Shown here one piece after another: positions 17,644 to 26,034 of a stretch of DNA of 64,000 nt (within the stretch, counting starts at the first letter, position 1; each line of letters opens with the position of its first letter). The notes beneath the pieces were generated by a model. That model was not told the origin of the DNA, did not search any database, and was given only the letters and a program-made list of their open reading frames with translations. Made by a program: the position numbers and the translations under genes. Source of the DNA: Actibacterium sp. MT2.3-13A (GTDB taxonomy: Bacteria > Pseudomonadota > Alphaproteobacteria > Rhodobacterales > Rhodobacteraceae); NCBI RefSeq assembly GCF_018139985.1, contig NZ_JAGSOU010000008.1, positions 1-64,000 on the forward strand. The letters are read 5' to 3'.

Positions 17644-18176
17644 TGCCCCACGAATGGGACATGAACGACAAGGGGGCCCCGGAGAATTCCGGGGCCTTCT
17701 CCTTTGCGGCGGGCGACCCGCCGATCGCGGTGCTGCACCTGTGGCCCTACCGCTCGCTGCCGCGCCGCGGCTTCGTCTGGTTCATCGGCCTCACCTTCGC
17801 CCTGCTCACCGTTCCGCTGATCGCGGTGGTGGGATCGCCGGTGCTGTGGGGGCTGCTGCCCTTCGCCCTCGGCGCGCTGGCGCTGCTGTGGTGGCTGCTG
17901 GAACGCAGCTACAGGGACGGCGAGTTGATTGAGGAGCTGACGCTGTGGTCCGACCGGATCGAGCTGACGCGACACCAGCCGCGCCGCGCGCCCCTGCACT
18001 GGCAGGCCAACCCCTACTGGGTCAGCGTCCACCTCCACCCCACCGGCGGCCCGGTCGAGAATTACGTCACCCTCAAGGGCGGCGGCCGCGAGGTCGAGAT
18101 CGGCGCCTTCCTCAGCCCCGAGGAACGCGCCCGGCTGCACGACGAACTGCTGGAGCGGCTGCGCCGCCTGCCGTGA
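17643..18176 (+). CDS. DUF2244 membrane protein
   Basis: A 177-residue protein with two membrane segments (about 40-85) and a cytoplasmic C-terminal beta domain, matching the DUF2244 family. Its ATG overlaps the ctaD stop (TGATG), and this pairing is common in alphaproteobacteria, hinting at a role in oxidase biogenesis. There is no biochemical assignment, so function is inferred from context only. Confidence 0.8.
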   Translation: MPHEWDMNDKGAPENSGAFSFAAGDPPIAVLHLWPYRSLPRRGFVWFIGLTFALLTVPLIAVVGSPVLWGLLPFALGALALLWWLLERSYRDGELIEELTLWSDRIELTRHQPRRAPLHWQANPYWVSVHLHPTGGPVENYVTLKGGGREVEIGAFLSPEERARLHDELLERLRRLP

Positions 18177-18244
18177 GCGCGTTCCCGCGCGACGGGAAAT
18201 CTGCTAGGATGACAGGCAGCCCATGCAGATTGCGGAACTTCGCC

Positions 18245-18598
18245 ATGCCCTCCGACGCCGCGCCTTTCACCATCTCCTTCACCTGGGGCGATCTGGAGCC
18301 CTGCACCACCGGCCACCCAAATATCGTGGACAACCCGCGCTTCGCGCTGTCCGGGGTGCCGGAGGGCACTGCCTTCATCCGCTTCACGCTGAAGGACCAC
18401 GACGCGCCGCATTACGACCACGGTGGCGGGGTCGTGGCCTATTCCGGCCAGGATGTGATCGAGCCGGGGGCGTTCAGATACAAGAGCCCCTGCCCGCCCC
18501 GCGGCGTGCATCACTACGAATGGACGGCCACGGCACAGCGCCAGGCAGATGGCGGCGTGCTGGCCACGGCGAGGGCGGCCCGGCAGTACCCGGAGTGA
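18245..18598 (+). CDS. PEBP-like protein, copy 1, without signal peptide
   Basis: Small beta-rich protein (117 aa) distantly resembling the YbhB/YbcL phosphatidylethanolamine-binding family: SGVPEGTAFIRFTLKDHDAP and the SPCPPRGVHHYEWTATA segment mirror the ligand-pocket motifs. It is clearly homologous to the next gene across the full mature length, including two cysteines (LEPCTTG and SPCPP). No signal peptide is seen at the preferred ATG or in the in-frame sequence just upstream, so it may be cytosolic, in which case the cysteines would stay reduced. The ligand is unknown. Confidence 0.7.
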   Translation: MPSDAAPFTISFTWGDLEPCTTGHPNIVDNPRFALSGVPEGTAFIRFTLKDHDAPHYDHGGGVVAYSGQDVIEPGAFRYKSPCPPRGVHHYEWTATAQRQADGGVLATARAARQYPE

Positions 18599-18732
18599 GG
18601 GCGAGGGCGAAAACGCCCGATCGGCGGCTCAACGCTTTCGGAACCGATGGCGCGGCATCTGTTGCCCGAACTTTACGCCGGCGGCATCGGCATAGTAGCC
18701 TCGCGGCGATTTCACCAAAGACAAACGTGACC

Positions 18733-19128
18733 ATGATACGCAGACTGAGCATCGTCATTGCCTCAACCTTGACCTTGACGTCGCCGGCCTCGGCGTTCGA
18801 ATTGGCTTTCGAATGGGGGCCGCTGAAACTCTGCACATCGGGCCGTCCAAACACCGTGAACAACCCGCGCTTCGTGCTGAAAGACGTGCCGGAGGGCACG
18901 CAATTCATTCGGTTCCGCCTGAAAGACCGCAATGTCCCAAGCTACAATCACGGCGGCGGGGTGGTGGCCTACAGCGGGCAAGAGGTCATTGAGCCGGGTG
19001 CATTCAAATACAAGAGCCCCTGCCCGCCAGGTGGTTCGCACACCTACGAATGGACGGCTACGGCGCAGAAACAGGAACGTGGAGGCAAGCTGGGCACCGC
19101 CAGGGCCGAGCGGAAATACCCTGAGTGA
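18733..19128 (+). CDS. PEBP-like protein, copy 2, exported
   Basis: Paralogue of the preceding gene (131 aa) with a clear Sec signal peptide (about 1-21, ending A-S-A). The mature part keeps KDVPEGTQFIRFRLKDRNVP, HGGGVVAYSG and SPCPPGGSHTYEWTATA, and both cysteines, which could form a disulfide in the periplasm. It lies 134 bases after copy 1 in the same direction. A small-molecule or lipid headgroup ligand is plausible from the PEBP fold but not demonstrated. Confidence 0.75.
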   Translation: MIRRLSIVIASTLTLTSPASAFELAFEWGPLKLCTSGRPNTVNNPRFVLKDVPEGTQFIRFRLKDRNVPSYNHGGGVVAYSGQEVIEPGAFKYKSPCPPGGSHTYEWTATAQKQERGGKLGTARAERKYPE

Positions 19129-19254
19129 AGGTCAGGGCGCCGCGTTCAATGACGGCGTCTATTCCGTGCCGACGAAGGGGGGTGGCGGATGCGCCGTCCC
19201 GGGCTCCCCGTTCGGCGCTGAAACCGCTCCGCCGGACGGTTTTCAGGACGCCGC

Positions 19255-19713
19255 TCACCCCAGCCGGTCTTTGACCTTGGGGCCGACCGCGCCGAAATCC
19301 ATCCGGCCGGTGTATTTCGCCTTCAGAGCGCCCATCACCTTACCCATGTCGCGGATCGAATCCGCGCCGACCTCGGCGATGGCGCCGGCGATGGCGGCCT
19401 CGACCTCGTCCTCGTCCAGCTGCCTGGGCAGGAATTCCTCGATCACCGCGATCTCGGCGCGCTCCTTCTCGGCCAGCTCCAGCCGGCCGCCCTCTTCATA
19501 GGCCCGCGCGCTTTCCTGGCGCTGCTTGACCATGCGGCCGAGGATCTGGAGCACATCGTCGCAGGTGACCCCGTCTTCGCCGCCCTCGCCGCGCAGGGCG
19601 ATGTCCTTGTCCTTGATCGCGGCGTTGATCAACCGCAGCGTCGACAGTCGGTCGGCGTCCTTGTTCTTCATCGCCGCTTTCAGCGCTTCAGCGATGCGCG
19701 TACGCATATCCAT
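19255..19713 (-). CDS. GatB/YqeY domain protein
   Basis: All-helical YqeY-type protein of 152 aa, related to the C-terminal tRNA-binding domain of GatB. Family hallmarks are visible: KDADRLSTLRLINAAIKDKDI, QILGRMVKQRQESARAYEEGGR and the end GALKAKYTGRMDFGAVGPKVKDRL. An alternative start four codons upstream (MDNRM) is possible. It is divergent from carA, with 160 bases between starts. The cellular role of free-standing YqeY is poorly defined. Confidence 0.88.
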   Translation of the reverse strand: MDMRTRIAEALKAAMKNKDADRLSTLRLINAAIKDKDIALRGEGGEDGVTCDDVLQILGRMVKQRQESARAYEEGGRLELAEKERAEIAVIEEFLPRQLDEDEVEAAIAGAIAEVGADSIRDMGKVMGALKAKYTGRMDFGAVGPKVKDRLG

Positions 19714-19873
19714 ACGATTGTCCATGTTCCGTGAGTCGGAGCCCCGCAATCTAATCTCTTGCGCGCCCCGGGGCAAGCCGTGGCCCTAGAACGCCCCGCC
19801 GCCGCCCCCTGCCCCCTTGACCCCACCGCCCGCCGCGCCTAGGTTCCGCGCGATTTACCGTTCGGAGCCCGCC

Positions 19874-21034
19874 ATGCCTGTTGCACAGACCCCGCCCCGC
19901 CCGACCGCCTGCCTGACCCTCGCTGATGGGACCGTCTTTTACGGCCACGGCTTCGGCGCCACCGGCGAGACGGTGGCCGAGCTGTGCTTCAACACCGCGA
20001 TGACCGGCTACCAGGAGATCATGACCGACCCCTCCTACGCGGGCCAGGTGGTGACCTTCACCTTCCCCCATGTCGGCAATGTCGGCGTCAATGACGAGGA
20101 TGACGAGGCCGCCGAGCCCGTGGCCTCGGGCATGGTGGTGAAATGGGACCCGACCGAGCCCAGCAACTGGCGCGCGGCCGAGGATCTGCGCGGCTGGCTG
20201 GCCCGGCGCGGGCGCATCGGCATCGGCGGCATCGACACCCGCCGCCTGACCCGCGCCATCCGCCAGCAGGGCGCGCCCCATGTGGCGCTGGCCCATGACC
20301 CCGAGGGCAGGTTCGACGTCGCCGCGCTGGTCGCCAAGGCGCGCGCCTTCTCCGGCCTGGAGGGGCTCGACCTGGCCAAGGACGTGACCTGTTCGCAGAG
20401 CTACCGCTGGGACGAGAAACGCTGGGCCTGGCCCGAGGGCTACACCAAGCGCGACGTGCCCGGCCGCCGGGTCGTGGCCATCGATTTCGGCGCCAAGCGC
20501 AACATCCTGCGCTGCCTCGCCAGCGCCGGATGCGACGTGACCGTGCTGCCCGCCACCGCCACCGCCGAGGAGGTTCTGGCGCATGATCCCGAGGGCGTGT
20601 TCCTGTCGAACGGCCCCGGCGACCCGGCCGCGACCGGCCAATACGCCGTGCCGATGATCCGCGAGGTGCTGGACAAGACAGATCTGCCGGTCTTCGGCAT
20701 CTGCCTCGGCCACCAGATGCTGGCGCTCGCACTCGGCGCCAGGACGATCAAGATGAACCACGGCCACCACGGCGCGAACCATCCCGTGAAGGACCTGGAG
20801 ACCGGCAAGGTCGAGATCACCTCAATGAACCACGGCTTCACCGTGGACAGCCAGACCCTGCCCGACGGCGTGAAGGAGACCCATGTGTCGCTCTTCGACG
20901 GCTCGAACTGCGGCATCCGCATGGCCGACCGCCCGGTTTTCTCGGTGCAGTATCACCCCGAGGCCAGCCCCGGCCCGCAGGACAGCTACTACCTGTTCGA
21001 GCGCTTCGTGGCCGCGATGAACGCCCGGGGCTGA
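19874..21034 (+). CDS. carA: Carbamoyl-phosphate synthase small subunit
   Basis: Glutamine amidotransferase subunit that supplies ammonia to CarB for carbamoyl phosphate, the precursor of arginine and pyrimidines. The N-terminal CPSase domain (about 1-180) begins with the typical LADGTVFYGHGFGA and FNTAMTGYQE. The class I GATase domain has nucleophile C277 in FGICLGHQ and H361-P-E363. At 386 aa it is complete. No carB is in the window, as is common when the subunits are encoded apart. Confidence 0.97.
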   Translation: MPVAQTPPRPTACLTLADGTVFYGHGFGATGETVAELCFNTAMTGYQEIMTDPSYAGQVVTFTFPHVGNVGVNDEDDEAAEPVASGMVVKWDPTEPSNWRAAEDLRGWLARRGRIGIGGIDTRRLTRAIRQQGAPHVALAHDPEGRFDVAALVAKARAFSGLEGLDLAKDVTCSQSYRWDEKRWAWPEGYTKRDVPGRRVVAIDFGAKRNILRCLASAGCDVTVLPATATAEEVLAHDPEGVFLSNGPGDPAATGQYAVPMIREVLDKTDLPVFGICLGHQMLALALGARTIKMNHGHHGANHPVKDLETGKVEITSMNHGFTVDSQTLPDGVKETHVSLFDGSNCGIRMADRPVFSVQYHPEASPGPQDSYYLFERFVAAMNARG

Positions 21035-21060
21035 GGCTTTTTCACAAAAATGCCGCAAGT

Positions 21061-21077
21061 GTTAACGCTTCGTTAAC
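21061..21077 (+). promoter_or_regulatory. CtrA-type binding site (TTAA-N7-TTAAC)
   Basis: GTTAACGCTTCGTTAAC contains TTAA, seven bases, then TTAAC: a full match to the alphaproteobacterial CtrA consensus, and also a 7-3-7 inverted repeat. It lies 49 bases before the ATG of the MshEN-glycosyltransferase gene. Assignment is by motif only. Confidence 0.55.
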
Positions 21078-21088
21078 CCGCGCAACCG

Positions 21089-21122
21089 ACGCTTGCACCG
21101 TGATTTTCTACGGTGCAAGCGT
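21089..21122 (+). promoter_or_regulatory. 13-bp perfect hairpin ending three bases before a start codon
   Basis: ACGCTTGCACCGT and ACGGTGCAAGCGT pair exactly around an 8-base loop. The 3' arm contains the only plausible ribosome site (GGTG) for the following ATG, so the fold would hide it. No U-run follows, arguing against a simple carA terminator. Confidence 0.55.
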
Positions 21123-21125
21123 GTC

Positions 21126-23003
21126 ATGGCCCTGGCCCCCCTTCCCCTCCCGTCCCTCCCGCAGGATCTCTCGTTCCGGCGCGCGCCGCCGGCGCGGCGT
21201 CGCTCGCTCGGCAGAACCCTGTGCCAGCGCGGCGCGGTGACCCCCGCGCAATGGATCGACGCGGCCCGGGCCGCGGCCAACTGCGACCTGCGCCCCGAGG
21301 AACTGCTGCTGCGGCGCGGTCTGCTGTCGTCCGAGACGCTGACCGAAGCGCTGGCAGATCTGCACGGCGCGGAGCGCGTCGATCTGGATCTGACCGCCCC
21401 CGACCCCCGCCTGATCGACGAGATCGGCGTGCAGCGCTGCCTGGCGCTGCAGGCGGTGCCGCTGCGCCGGCTCGGCGGGGATACGGTCGTCGCCACCGCC
21501 CGCCCCGACCGCTTCGCCGAGATCCGCCGCGCCCTGCCCCGCGAATTCGGCCGGGCCGTGATGGCGATCTGCGATGCCGACCAGCTGCGCGCGGCACTGC
21601 TGCACGCCCGCGCCGCCCCCCTGGCCGCGGCCGCCGAGACCCGCGTCGCCGAGGCGCTGAGCTGCCGCTTCTGGTATGGCGCCGCGCCGCGCTATGCCGT
21701 GGGGGGCGCGCTGCTGGGCCTGCTGGCGCTGCTGCTGGCCGCGCCGGCGACCACCTTCGCCCTGCTGACCGGCTGGGCCATGCTGGCGCTGCTCGCGCTG
21801 TTCGCTCTGAAGGCGGCGGCGGTCCTGGCCGCCACCCGCCGCGTGCCGCCGCGCCCTGTGACCCTGCCCGGGCCACGCCCGGTGGTCTCGGTGATGGTGC
21901 CGCTGTTCCGCGAGGAGGACATCGCGCCGCGCCTCGTCGCCCGGCTGGAGAAGCTGACCTACCCCAAGGAGCTGCTCGACATCTGCCTGGTCACCGAACA
22001 GGCAGACCAGGTCACCCGCGACGCGCTGGCCGCGGCGCGGCTGCCGGGATGGATGCGGATCGTCACCGTCCCCGACGGCAGCCTCAAGACCAAGCCGCGG
22101 GCGCTGAACTTCGCGCTGGATTTCTGCCGCGGCTCGATCATCGGCATCTACGACGCCGAGGACGCCCCCGACCCCGACCAGATCGACCGCGTTGTGCGCC
22201 GGTTCGAGGGCAGCGGCCCGGAGGTTGCCTGCCTGCAGGGGGTGCTCGATTTCTACAACAGCGACCAGAACTGGCTGGCCCGCTGCTTCACCATCGAATA
22301 CGCGAGCTGGTTCCGGGTGATGCTGCCGGGGCTGGAGCGGCTGGGACTCGTCGTGCCGCTGGGCGGCACCACGCTGTTCCTGCGCCGCGCGGTGATCGAG
22401 GCCCTGGGCGGCTGGGACGCCCACAACGTGACCGAGGACGCCGATCTGGGCGTGCGACTGGCCCGGTTCGGCTACCGAACCGAGCTGATGACCTGCGTCA
22501 CCGCCGAGGAGGCGAATTGCCGGATCTGGCCCTGGATCAAGCAGCGCTCGCGCTGGATAAAGGGCTATGCGATGACCTGGTCGGCGCATATGCGCCACCC
22601 CGCGCGGCTGTGGCGCGACCTCGGCCCGCGCCGCTTTTTCGGGCTGCAGGTGGTGTTCCTGGCCAGCCTGTCGCAATTCCTGCTGCTGCCGGTGCTGTGG
22701 TCGTTCTGGCTGGTCCCGCTGGGCCTGCCGCACCCGCTGTCGGGGCTCGCGCCCTCCTGGCTGCTGTGGGCGCTGGGCGGGGCGTTCATCCTGTGCGAGG
22801 CGCTCAACATCGCGGTGCACGCCACCGGGCTGTGGCTGGCCGGGCGGCGGCGGATGGCCTGGTGGCTGCCGCTGATGCACCCTTATGCGCCGCTGGCCGC
22901 CCTCGCCGCCTACAAGGCGGTGTTCGAGATGATCTTCCGCCCCTTCTACTGGGACAAGACCCGGCACGGAATCACCCCGCCCGGCCGCCCGCCCAGGGTC
23001 TGA
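21126..23003 (+). CDS. MshEN-domain glycosyltransferase family 2 (polysaccharide synthase-like)
   Basis: Membrane glycosyltransferase of 625 aa. Residues about 27-81 contain two tandem motifs of the GspE/MshEN type (SLGRTLCQRG and LLLRRGLLSS, each followed by a helix), the fold that binds c-di-GMP in MshE-like proteins. Hydrophobic segments at about 190-240 precede the GT2 catalytic domain: a VMVPLFREE strand, Y342-DAED346, T436-EDAD440 and Q473-RSRW477, the processive-synthase signature. Four or five membrane segments follow. The ATG is chosen over an upstream TTG inside the hairpin. It probably makes or exports a surface polysaccharide under c-di-GMP control; product unknown. Confidence 0.8.
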   Translation: MALAPLPLPSLPQDLSFRRAPPARRRSLGRTLCQRGAVTPAQWIDAARAAANCDLRPEELLLRRGLLSSETLTEALADLHGAERVDLDLTAPDPRLIDEIGVQRCLALQAVPLRRLGGDTVVATARPDRFAEIRRALPREFGRAVMAICDADQLRAALLHARAAPLAAAAETRVAEALSCRFWYGAAPRYAVGGALLGLLALLLAAPATTFALLTGWAMLALLALFALKAAAVLAATRRVPPRPVTLPGPRPVVSVMVPLFREEDIAPRLVARLEKLTYPKELLDICLVTEQADQVTRDALAAARLPGWMRIVTVPDGSLKTKPRALNFALDFCRGSIIGIYDAEDAPDPDQIDRVVRRFEGSGPEVACLQGVLDFYNSDQNWLARCFTIEYASWFRVMLPGLERLGLVVPLGGTTLFLRRAVIEALGGWDAHNVTEDADLGVRLARFGYRTELMTCVTAEEANCRIWPWIKQRSRWIKGYAMTWSAHMRHPARLWRDLGPRRFFGLQVVFLASLSQFLLLPVLWSFWLVPLGLPHPLSGLAPSWLLWALGGAFILCEALNIAVHATGLWLAGRRRMAWWLPLMHPYAPLAALAAYKAVFEMIFRPFYWDKTRHGITPPGRPPRV

Positions 23004-23012
23004 GACGGTCGC

Positions 23013-23663
23013 CTAGAGGTCGGAGTATTTGTCGGCATCCAGCCGCAGACGTTCCTCGAATGCCTTGGAAATATGCGATTTCAGCGCCTCGTAGGCGGCT
23101 TTGCCGTCATGCGCGGCGATCGCCTCGACGATCGCGCGGTGTTCCTGCAGCGCGGTCTTGCCGCGGCCCTCGATCGCCAGCGAGGTGGTCGCCATCAGCG
23201 CCATCGAGCGGTGCACCAGGTCGAGCTGCTGCACCAGGAAGGAATTGTGCGAGGCCAGGTGCACCTGCTTGTGGAACCGCCGGTTGGCGCGGGCCAGCGC
23301 ACGGGGATTGTCCAGCAGGGCGGCATCCTCCTCGACCATCGCGCGCAGGACGCGGACCTCCTCGTCGGTGGCGTGCTTGGCCGCCAGCCGCGCCGCCAGC
23401 CCCTCCAGCTCGCAGCGCACGACGTAAAGCTCGGCCAGCTGGTTGTGGTTCAGCGAGGCCACGATCAGGCTGCGCCCGTCGCGCTCCAGCAGGGACTGGG
23501 TTTCCAGCCGCTGCAGCGCCTCGCGGATCGGCGTGCGCGACATGCCGAAACGGTCCGCCAACTCGCTTTCCACCAGCCGGTCGCCGGGCTTGTAGACCCC
23601 AACGTCGATCGCGTCGAGGATCAGGGCATAGGCGTCCTTGTGGCTGGCTTTGGCGTCTTGCAT
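23013..23663 (-). CDS. GntR family regulator (FadR/FCD subfamily)
   Basis: Transcription factor of 216 aa. An N-terminal winged helix-turn-helix (about 10-75; RLVESELADRFGMSRTPIREALQRL) is followed by an all-helical FCD ligand domain (about 80-210) with the usual metal-binding histidines in FHKQVHLASHN and EHRAIVEAI. Effectors of the subfamily are often organic acids or sugar acids. Its targets are not evident; it is convergent with the glycosyltransferase and divergent from the HAD gene. Confidence 0.9.
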   Translation of the reverse strand: MQDAKASHKDAYALILDAIDVGVYKPGDRLVESELADRFGMSRTPIREALQRLETQSLLERDGRSLIVASLNHNQLAELYVVRCELEGLAARLAAKHATDEEVRVLRAMVEEDAALLDNPRALARANRRFHKQVHLASHNSFLVQQLDLVHRSMALMATTSLAIEGRGKTALQEHRAIVEAIAAHDGKAAYEALKSHISKAFEERLRLDADKYSDL

Positions 23664-23763
23664 GGGGCTCTCCGCGTGGCAACAGCCCAAGCTATCCCCT
23701 CGCGGCAAGCCGAATCAAGCCCAAGTCCTTGATCCGATTGCCGCAGCCCCCTAGGTGTCGGGG

Positions 23764-24417
23764 ATGGTAGCACGTTCCTTCGATCACGTCCGGCACTGGG
23801 TCTTCGACCTGGATAACACGCTTTACCCGCCCGAGGCGCGGCTGTTCGACCAGATCGAGACCCGCATGACGGCTTATGTCATGGACACGCTCGGCGTCGC
23901 GCGGGCCGAGGCCAACCGTCTGCGCCGCGTCTACTGGGCTGAATACGGCACCACGCTGGCCGGTCTGATGGAACTGCACGGCATCGACCCCGCCCCCTAC
24001 CTGACCCATGTGCACGAGATCGACCTGTCGCATCTCGCCCCCGACCCGGAGCTGCGCGCGCGAATCGCCGATCTGCCGGGGCGGCGCATCGTCTACACGA
24101 ACGGATCGGCCCCCTATGCCGAGCGGGTGCTGGCCGCGCGCGGCCTGGCGGGCGTGTTCGACGCGGTTTATGGCGTGGAGCACGCGGGCTTCCGTCCCAA
24201 GCCCGAACGCGCCGCCTTCGAGCGCATCTTCGCCCGCGACGGCACCGAGCCGGACAAGGCCGCGATGTTCGAGGACGACCCGCGCAACCTCGCCGCACCG
24301 CACGCCATGGGGATGCGCACCGTCCATGTCGCCCCCGAGGCCCACGCCGCCGATCACATCCAGCACCACACCGACGATCTGGGCGCCTTCCTCGCCCGCG
24401 TCACGGACCGGAACTGA
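23764..24417 (+). CDS. Pyrimidine 5'-nucleotidase-like HAD phosphatase
   Basis: HAD superfamily phosphatase of the Sdt1/pyrimidine 5'-nucleotidase group (217 aa). Motif I is FDLDNTLYP with the nucleophile and acid/base aspartates, motif II is VYTNGS, motif III Lys lies in GFRPKPE, and motif IV is MFEDDPRN. A GTG three codons upstream is an alternative start. It is divergent from gntR. The substrate (UMP/CMP or other) is inferred from family. Confidence 0.88.
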   Translation: MVARSFDHVRHWVFDLDNTLYPPEARLFDQIETRMTAYVMDTLGVARAEANRLRRVYWAEYGTTLAGLMELHGIDPAPYLTHVHEIDLSHLAPDPELRARIADLPGRRIVYTNGSAPYAERVLAARGLAGVFDAVYGVEHAGFRPKPERAAFERIFARDGTEPDKAAMFEDDPRNLAAPHAMGMRTVHVAPEAHAADHIQHHTDDLGAFLARVTDRN

Positions 24418-24524
24418 AGGCAACCCCGCCGCCCTGGTCCACATTGCCGCACTGCGTCAGTTTGGGCCCTTTCCCCCTTTGGCCGAGACCACCATATAGG
24501 CCGCCACGAAAAGGGAGAAATTCC

Positions 24525-24770
24525 ATGTATTCTGAAACTTACGCCCCGCGGCCGCTGTGGCTGCGCCTGTTCCTCGCTGTCCCGGTTCTGGGCTGGGTCG
24601 CCAAGGACCTGCTCTTTGGTGACAAGAGCAACATCTACTACCTCGTCGCCACGCTGGTCAGCCTGTGGGGGATCTCGATCCTCAGATTCGGCATCCCCGG
24701 CCTCTACATCCCCGCGCTGTGCATGGTGCCGGTGATGTTCCTCTACCTGATCCTGATCACCCGCGGGTGA
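24525..24770 (+). CDS. Small inner-membrane protein, unknown function
   Basis: An 81-residue protein with a strong AAGGGAG ribosome site and two or three hydrophobic segments (about 12-32, 38-55, 58-78). The N-terminus is hydrophilic and aromatic (MYSETYAPRPLWLR). I do not recognise a named family. It lies 107 bases after the HAD gene and 60 before ubiH, so it may have its own promoter. Confidence 0.7.
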   Translation: MYSETYAPRPLWLRLFLAVPVLGWVAKDLLFGDKSNIYYLVATLVSLWGISILRFGIPGLYIPALCMVPVMFLYLILITRG

Positions 24771-24830
24771 CGAGATGCCCCTTGGACCGGGGATGCGCTT
24801 CGGCCTATCTCTGGTCCAGGAGGGACTCGC

Positions 24831-26030
24831 ATGGATCGCATCACCACCGACATCCTGATTTCCGGCGGCGGGGTCGCCGGCCTGACCGCGGCGGCCGCCT
24901 TTGGCTCCGCGGGGTTTTCCGTGATCTGCGTGGACCCGGCCCCGCCGGTGACCGACGGCGCGGATGCCGGCGCCGACCTGCGCACCACGGCCTTCCTGCA
25001 GCCCTCGCTGCAGGTGCTTGAGGCCGCCGGGCTGTGGCAGCGGCTGCTGCCCTATGCCTCTGAGTTGCAGGTGATGCGGATCGTGGACGCCGGCGGCGAG
25101 ACGCCCGAGCCGCGCATCGTCAAGGATTTCAACGCCGCCGACATCTCCGACCAGCCCTTCGGCTGGAACCTGCCCAACTGGCTCTTGCGGCGCGAGATGG
25201 TGGCGCGGCTGGCAGAAATCCCCAATGTCGAATTCCGCCCCGGCGTCGCCACTCAGCGGGTGATCACCCGAACCGGCGAGGCGCTGGTGGGGCTCTCGGA
25301 CGGCAGCCGCATCTCGGCCCGGCTTCTGATCGCCGCCGACGGCCGCAACTCGCCCGTGCGCGAGGCGCTGGGGATCGGCGTCACCACCATGCGCTACGGA
25401 CAGAAGGCGCTGGCCTTCGCCGTCACCCACCCCGCGCCGCACAACAACGTCTCGACCGAGGTGCACCGCTCCGGCGGGCCGTTCACCCTGGTCCCGCTGC
25501 CCGATATCGACGGAAAACACTGCTCGGCCATCGTGTGGATGGAGAAGGGCCCCGAGGTGCTGCGCCTCGCCGCCCTGCCCGAAGAGGAATTCGAGGCCGA
25601 GATGAACGCCCGCTCCGCCGGGCTCTACGGCCCCCTGAAACTGGCCACCCGCCGCAGCGTCTGGCCGATCATCAGCCAGATCGCCGACCGCTTCTTCGGC
25701 GAGCGCACGGCGCTGATCGCCGAGGCCGCCCATGTGGTGCCGCCGATCGGCGCGCAGGGGCTGAACATGAGCCTCGCCGATACCCGCGTCCTGCTGGAAC
25801 TGGCCAATGCCGCCCCCGCCGACCTCGGCAGCGCCAGCATGCTGGAGACCTACAACCGCCGCCGCTGGGCGGAGGTCAAGGCGCGGGTGACCGGTATCGA
25901 CCTGCTCAACCGCGCCTCGATGCTGGGCGCGCCGGGGCTGCGCGACCTGCGCGCCGGCGCGCTGAACGCGCTCTATTCCGTGGCGCCGGTGCGCAAGACC
26001 CTGATGCGCGCCGGGCTCGGCGTGCGCTGA
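24831..26030 (+). CDS. UbiH/UbiF family FAD monooxygenase
   Basis: Class A flavoprotein hydroxylase of ubiquinone biosynthesis, which adds hydroxyl groups to the quinone ring. An N-terminal GGGVAGL dinucleotide fold, the subfamily segment DLRTTAFLQPSLQVLEAAGLW, the DG motif region AADGRNSPVREALG and the FAD ribityl region IGAQGLNMSLADTRVLLEL are visible in 399 aa. Which ring position it acts on (UbiH, UbiF or UbiL-like) is not decidable here. A CCAGGAGGG ribosome site precedes the ATG. Confidence 0.88.
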   Translation: MDRITTDILISGGGVAGLTAAAAFGSAGFSVICVDPAPPVTDGADAGADLRTTAFLQPSLQVLEAAGLWQRLLPYASELQVMRIVDAGGETPEPRIVKDFNAADISDQPFGWNLPNWLLRREMVARLAEIPNVEFRPGVATQRVITRTGEALVGLSDGSRISARLLIAADGRNSPVREALGIGVTTMRYGQKALAFAVTHPAPHNNVSTEVHRSGGPFTLVPLPDIDGKHCSAIVWMEKGPEVLRLAALPEEEFEAEMNARSAGLYGPLKLATRRSVWPIISQIADRFFGERTALIAEAAHVVPPIGAQGLNMSLADTRVLLELANAAPADLGSASMLETYNRRRWAEVKARVTGIDLLNRASMLGAPGLRDLRAGALNALYSVAPVRKTLMRAGLGVR

Positions 26031-26034
26031 GCGC

